Positions 5,012 to 7,625 of a stretch of DNA of 7,625 nt are shown piece by piece. How positions within the stretch are numbered: position 1 is the first letter of the stretch; each line of letters opens with the position of its first letter. Location: assembly GCA_029856295.1 (NCBI GenBank), contig JAHQWS010000102.1, forward strand, positions 1-7,625, given 5' to 3'. The notes under the pieces were generated by a model. The model was not told the DNA's origin, did no database searches, and worked only from the letters and a program-made list of their open reading frames with translations. Made by a program: the position numbers and the translations under genes. The stretch comes from Promethearchaeia archaeon. GTDB lineage: Archaea; Asgardarchaeota; Lokiarchaeia; Sigyniarchaeales; SOKP01.

Positions 5012-5905
5012 TTAGGAGATTTGTAAAGTCTTAAACACAATCTCAAAATCGGAAAAGTCAAAAGGTTTTAAAATATATCCATCAGCGCCGGTCTCTTCCA
5101 ATTTCTTTTCTACCTCAGATTCAGGAATGGCAGTTAAAAAATAAAGCGGAATATCTTTATATGCATCTTCTTCTTTAATCCTTTTGCAAAGCTCATACCC
5201 ACTCACATCTGGTAGAATAATATCTAATAAAATTAATTTAGGACTGGAATTATTTAATTCCTCATAACCTTTCGTCCCGCTGATGGCGCCCTTACAAATT
5301 ACCCCTCTACTTTCAAAAAAACTCTTTATTAGTCGAATCGTAGGAAGATCATCCTCAATTAAGAGCACATCATACTCCGAGGCTTCGACTTTAATATCGT
5401 CTAAAATATTGACAATCTTGTTCTCAAGAAGTATGCTCTGATCAAATATATTTTTAATCGTTGCGAGAACCTCATCATTCAATTCACTTTTATAATTTTC
5501 AAGGAGTAGTTGAGAAAATCCCTTTATGGTGGTGAGCGGCTCCTTTAACGCATGTGAAATATTAGATACTATTTGAGGATCCATTTTAAGTAAACTATTA
5601 CTGACTGAACCAGATGATTTATCAATAAACTTGTTTACGCTTTCTCTAATTAGCTTCGAAATAGTGGAATAATCGTGCTTTTTTTTATATTCGTTCCATT
5701 TTTCTTTAGTTTCCTCTGAAATATATAATGAAATCCGTTCCTTATCCCTATCATAAACTTTCTCTCCGTCTTTCCACTTTTTAAAGCCCTCAGTTATGAG
5801 TCCACGCCACACTGCATATTTCCCTGTTTCCTGTTCATATTCAATCATCTCATCTGTTTTTTCTATTTCTTCTGCGTCAGGGTCGTAGTCGTTTGAATTG
5901 GCCAT
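5012..5905 (-). CDS. Ribbon-helix-helix / DHp (HisKA-like) / receiver response regulator, copy 1
   Basis: A 297-residue cytosolic protein with four parts. Residues 1-56 are acidic, then carry YEQETGKYAVWR (23-34) and TEGFKKW (38-44). Residues 57-94 match a CopG-type ribbon-helix-helix DNA-binding domain: strand RISLYIS, helix ETKEKWNEYKK, turn, helix TISKLIRESVNKFI. After a short linker, residues 112-172 resemble a DHp helical hairpin with H-box SNISHALKEPLTTIKGF; H118 is the possible phospho-accepting histidine. No ATP-binding (HATPase) domain follows. Residues 178-295 are a full receiver with E184, D185, D186, phospho-acceptor D228, T258 and K280 at standard spacings. It is probably a phosphorylation-controlled DNA-binding regulator that needs a kinase in trans; targets are unknown. 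The ATG is preceded by GGTGA. Its paralogue lies directly upstream, separated by 219 bases with terminator and promoter, so each is likely its own unit. Confidence 0.85.
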   Translation of the reverse strand: MANSNDYDPDAEEIEKTDEMIEYEQETGKYAVWRGLITEGFKKWKDGEKVYDRDKERISLYISEETKEKWNEYKKKHDYSTISKLIRESVNKFIDKSSGSVSNSLLKMDPQIVSNISHALKEPLTTIKGFSQLLLENYKSELNDEVLATIKNIFDQSILLENKIVNILDDIKVEASEYDVLLIEDDLPTIRLIKSFFESRGVICKGAISGTKGYEELNNSSPKLILLDIILPDVSGYELCKRIKEEDAYKDIPLYFLTAIPESEVEKKLEETGADGYILKPFDFSDFEIVFKTLQIS

Positions 5906-5909
5906 TTTT

Positions 5910-5914
5910 TCACC
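5910..5914 (-). promoter_or_regulatory. Shine-Dalgarno GGTGA for copy 1
   Basis: GGTGA on the minus strand ends 4 bases before the ATG at 5905 and matches the archaeal 16S 3' end. It fixes this start and implies a leadered mRNA. Confidence 0.6.
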
Positions 5915-5943
5915 AAAATTCTAGATAGTATTCTCAAAAAAAT

Positions 5944-5992
5944 TTTATCAAAAAATCAATTTTTTATCAAAATTTATCAAAATTTCTTCAAA
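5944..5992. repeat. TCAA(A) iterated repeats, possible RHH operator
   Basis: TTTATCAAAA occurs exactly three times, at 5944, 5963 and 5973. The TCAA core recurs at 5948, 5956, 5967, 5977 and 5988, spaced 8, 11, 10 and 11 bases, close to one DNA turn; a further TCAAA lies at 5934. The array sits between the TATA box and the start codon of copy 1 and touches the box. RHH regulators such as the omega repressor bind tandem short sites (WATCACW heptads), so this array could be the site of the encoded protein. The AT-rich setting raises the chance background. Confidence 0.45.
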
Positions 5993-5998
5993 TTTATA
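5991..5998 (-). promoter_or_regulatory. Box A (TATA) for copy 1
   Basis: The minus strand reads TATAAATT about 90 bases before the ATG, predicting a start near 5970 and a leader of about 65 bases. Copy 2 has its box at almost the same distance from its start. Confidence 0.45.
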
Positions 5999-6114
5999 GA
6001 ATATTGAGTTATTTTTAAATAATTTGTAAAAAATTACTGTTATAAACTTTAGTGAGAAGTTTAATAGGTTTTTAATAATCAAAAATCTCAAAATAAGGTT
6101 TGAAAATTTGGGGT

Positions 6115-6122
6115 AAAAAAAA
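6115..6122 (-). terminator. T8 terminator directly after copy 2
   Basis: A run of eight T on the minus strand begins two bases past the TGA stop at 6125, so copy 2 should end before copy 1 begins. Confidence 0.5.
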
Positions 6123-6124
6123 GT

Positions 6125-7042
6125 TCACTTTCTCTTGACTAGAATGTCAAAAAGAAAATCAAAATCAGAAAAATTAAACGGTTTCAAAATGTAGCCATTA
6201 GCTCCTGTCTCTTCTAATCGACTCTCAACTTCAGAACCAGAAATCGCTGTTAAGAAATACACCGGAATGTCTTTATATAAATCATCTGACTTGAGCGATT
6301 TACAAATGTCATATCCACGTATATCAGGTAAAATTATGTCAAGTAAGATTAACTGAGGGCGTTCTGGATTGTATTTTAATTCTTCTAATCCCTTGTTTCC
6401 ACTTTGAATCCCTTTACAAATAAAGCCCTTACTCTCAAAAAAACTCGTAATTAAATGTATTGTAGCCACATCATCTTCTATCAAAAGGATATCATAACTC
6501 GTGCTCTGTTCCTTAATATTGTCCAAAAAAGAGATAATCTTATTCTCAAGGTGGATGCTCTGTTCAAATATATTCTTGACGGTTGATAAAACCTCCTCTG
6601 AAAGATTCTCCTTATGAGTCTCAAGAAGTAATTGAGAATACCCTTTTATCGAAGTTAAAGGCTCCTTAAGGGCGTGCGAGATATTTGAAACCGTGCCCGT
6701 ACTAATTTTATTGTTACTTTCCTCGATAAATTGCCGCACACTCTCTCTTATGAGCTTTGAAATCGTTGTGTAATTACTATTCTCAAGAAAGTCAGTCCAT
6801 TTCGTTTTGGTAACTTCGGAAATGTATAAAGAAATACGTTCCTTATCTCGATTGTAGACTTTTTCTCCCTTTTGCCATTTTTTAAATCCTTCGGTTACAA
6901 CTCTACGCCAAATAGCATAGCGCCCTGTTTCCTGTTCATACTGCTTCATTTCCTCAGTTATTTCTATGTGCTCTTCCTCTGGCGTATCCTCAGGGTTTTC
7001 AATGAACTTATTTTCTGGCATGTCTTTTTTTATTTGAACCAC
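6125..7042 (-). CDS. Ribbon-helix-helix / DHp (HisKA-like) / receiver response regulator, copy 2
   Basis: A 305-residue tandem paralogue of copy 1, about two thirds identical by eye. Order: acidic N-terminus (1-34); conserved YEQETGRYAIWR (35-46) and TEGFKKW (50-56); RHH domain RISLYIS to IRESVRQFI (69-106); DHp hairpin with SNISHALKEPLTSIKGY, H123 (119-176); receiver with E189, D190, D191, phospho-acceptor D235, T265 and K287 (183-301). The linker between RHH and DHp is several residues shorter than in copy 1, and the acidic head is longer. No HATPase domain is present. The likely role is the same: a DNA-binding regulator switched by phosphorylation. The start used is GTG at 7042; ATG at 7021 (residue 8) is an alternative. 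The TATA-to-start distance of about 91 bases matches copy 1 and favours the GTG, though no clear Shine-Dalgarno precedes either. Confidence 0.85.
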   Translation of the reverse strand: MVQIKKDMPENKFIENPEDTPEEEHIEITEEMKQYEQETGRYAIWRRVVTEGFKKWQKGEKVYNRDKERISLYISEVTKTKWTDFLENSNYTTISKLIRESVRQFIEESNNKISTGTVSNISHALKEPLTSIKGYSQLLLETHKENLSEEVLSTVKNIFEQSIHLENKIISFLDNIKEQSTSYDILLIEDDVATIHLITSFFESKGFICKGIQSGNKGLEELKYNPERPQLILLDIILPDIRGYDICKSLKSDDLYKDIPVYFLTAISGSEVESRLEETGANGYILKPFNFSDFDFLFDILVKRK

Positions 7043-7050
7043 TTTTTTTG

Positions 7051-7058
7051 AACCGGTT
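7051..7058. repeat. AACCGGTT palindrome next to the start of copy 2
   Basis: A perfect 8-base palindrome, the only GC-centred element in this AT-rich leader, 9 bases upstream of the GTG and flanked by a T10 run. It could be a regulator site or a small stem near the start codon. Confidence 0.3.
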
Positions 7059-7128
7059 TTTTTTTTACAAAATTTTCGTTTTTTGAAAATTTACCACATT
7101 CGAAAAAATACTCTTCTCTACCAAAACT

Positions 7129-7137
7129 CTTTATAAA
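7129..7137 (-). promoter_or_regulatory. Box A (TATA) for copy 2
   Basis: The minus strand reads TTTATAAAG, predicting a transcription start near 7108 and a leader of about 66 bases, nearly the same as for copy 1. Confidence 0.5.
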
Positions 7138-7290
7138 AACCTAGTAAGAGTTTGTAAATTTAAAGTTAATTATAAACATAAGAGATTTTTTTTTACTTTT
7201 TACACACAAATTGATTTTTTATATATTGCATTGCACAATTTTTAAAATCAAATATTTTTCATAATATTGTAAAAATAGCAGGGAAAATGA

Positions 7291-7299
7291 TTTAATATA
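7291..7299 (+). promoter_or_regulatory. Box A-like element before the 7311-7387 island
   Basis: TTTAATATA is preceded by a purine-rich GGGAAAATGA that could act as BRE. A start about 25 bases downstream falls at 7316-7322, at the beginning of a GC-richer foldable stretch. Confidence 0.4.
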
Positions 7300-7310
7300 C
7301 AGGATCTCGT

Positions 7311-7387
7311 GTTAAGGACCCCGATAGACCTATCTGAACGACAGGGGAAAAACATCAGCTATCCCTTCACATTCTATCTTATTTCTT
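7311..7387 (+). ncRNA. Candidate small RNA behind a box A element
   Basis: A stretch much richer in G+C than its surroundings. CCCC (7319-7322) pairs with GGGG (7344-7347) and encloses GATA-GACC-TATC (7323-7334), giving a two-part hairpin; a T-rich tail (ATTCTATCTTATTTCT) follows from about 7371. Together with the box A-like TTTAATATA upstream, this has the look of a short independently transcribed RNA on plus. No open frame of note runs through it. I do not recognise a family; C and D box motifs in proper pairs were not found. The strand is inferred from the promoter only. Confidence 0.4.
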
Positions 7388-7625
7388 AAGAGATATAAAA
7401 ATTTAAGGTAAAATCTTTTTAATTCCTAATTACTGTTCTAAGATATAAGATTCGGCATAGTTAATTAAATTATTAATTTATTTAGACATATGCTTATGAA
7501 CCTAAACTATAAATGGGCGAACTATCTATGATTTTTAACCCATTGCTAGTTTTTATAACAAACTAATGTGGAATAATAAATTAATTTAGAAAATTTGTTT
7601 ACAAATTGACTTAGTTTTGATCTTT
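7388..7625. other. AT-rich stretch with no supported gene
   Basis: All plus-strand frames are broken by frequent stops. One minus frame is open from the right edge for about 25 codons, but nothing in it resembles a known protein end. No repeat or tRNA-like fold was noticed. With 7043-7290 (promoter and leader of copy 2 plus AT-rich spacer) this makes up the gene-free right end. Confidence 0.6.

Noticed and set aside
5944..5992. CRISPR or replication-origin repeats
   Set aside because: Repeat units are about 10 bases with no unique spacers of CRISPR length, and no Cdc6/Orc1 gene or origin-box motif is seen nearby.
5012..7042. Sensor histidine kinases
   Set aside because: Only the DHp-like part is present; no N, G1, F or G2 boxes of a HATPase domain occur in either protein.
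7311..7387. C/D box guide RNA
   Set aside because: CTGA and TGATG-like strings exist on one strand or the other, but not a proper C, D', C', D set.
7549..7625. Minus-strand gene end entering from the right edge
   Set aside because: About 25 open codons with no recognisable motif; such lengths occur by chance.

Overview
The window looks like a piece of an AT-rich archaeal genome, most likely an Asgard (Promethearchaeota/Lokiarchaeia-type) archaeon. Four things point there: a profilin-like protein of the short Asgard type, an archaea-restricted DUF2110 protein, four tRNA genes without encoded CCA (one carrying a small intron in the D-arm), and AT-rich box A (TATA) elements at archaeal distances from many genes. 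The lineage is inferred from these families; no marker gene for fine placement is present.

Layout. Bases 1-1560 (minus) hold a B12-binding-type radical SAM protein that runs off the left edge. Bases 1561-2307 are mostly non-coding: a short direct repeat, a possible 41-residue ORF with its own box A and T-rich terminator, and a GC-richer island (about 1981-2092) that can fold and may be a small RNA. A profilin-like gene (minus) and a DUF2110 gene (plus) are divergently transcribed from 2683-2854. Next come tRNA-Val(UAC) and intron-containing tRNA-Ser(GCU) on minus, a degenerate JAMM/MPN-fold protein on minus, and tRNA-Ser(UGA) and tRNA-Lys(CUU) on plus, each with its own box A.

The right half is the most unusual part. 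Two tandem minus-strand paralogues (5012-5905 and 6125-7042) each join a ribbon-helix-helix DNA-binding domain, a histidine-containing DHp (HisKA-like) segment without an ATPase domain, and a complete receiver domain. They look like DNA-binding response regulators with a built-in phosphotransfer or dimerisation helix pair, which would need a kinase supplied in trans. Each appears to be its own transcription unit. The promoter of the first overlaps a run of TCAA(A) repeats at about 8-11 base spacing, the type of site that RHH proteins bind, so autoregulation is a concrete hypothesis.

Bases 7043-7625 hold no convincing gene. They contain the upstream region of the second paralogue and a second GC-richer foldable island (about 7311-7387) behind a box A-like element, another small-RNA candidate. 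No mobile element, CRISPR array or rRNA was seen. Apart from the two paralogues, neighbouring genes do not form an obvious single pathway or long operon.
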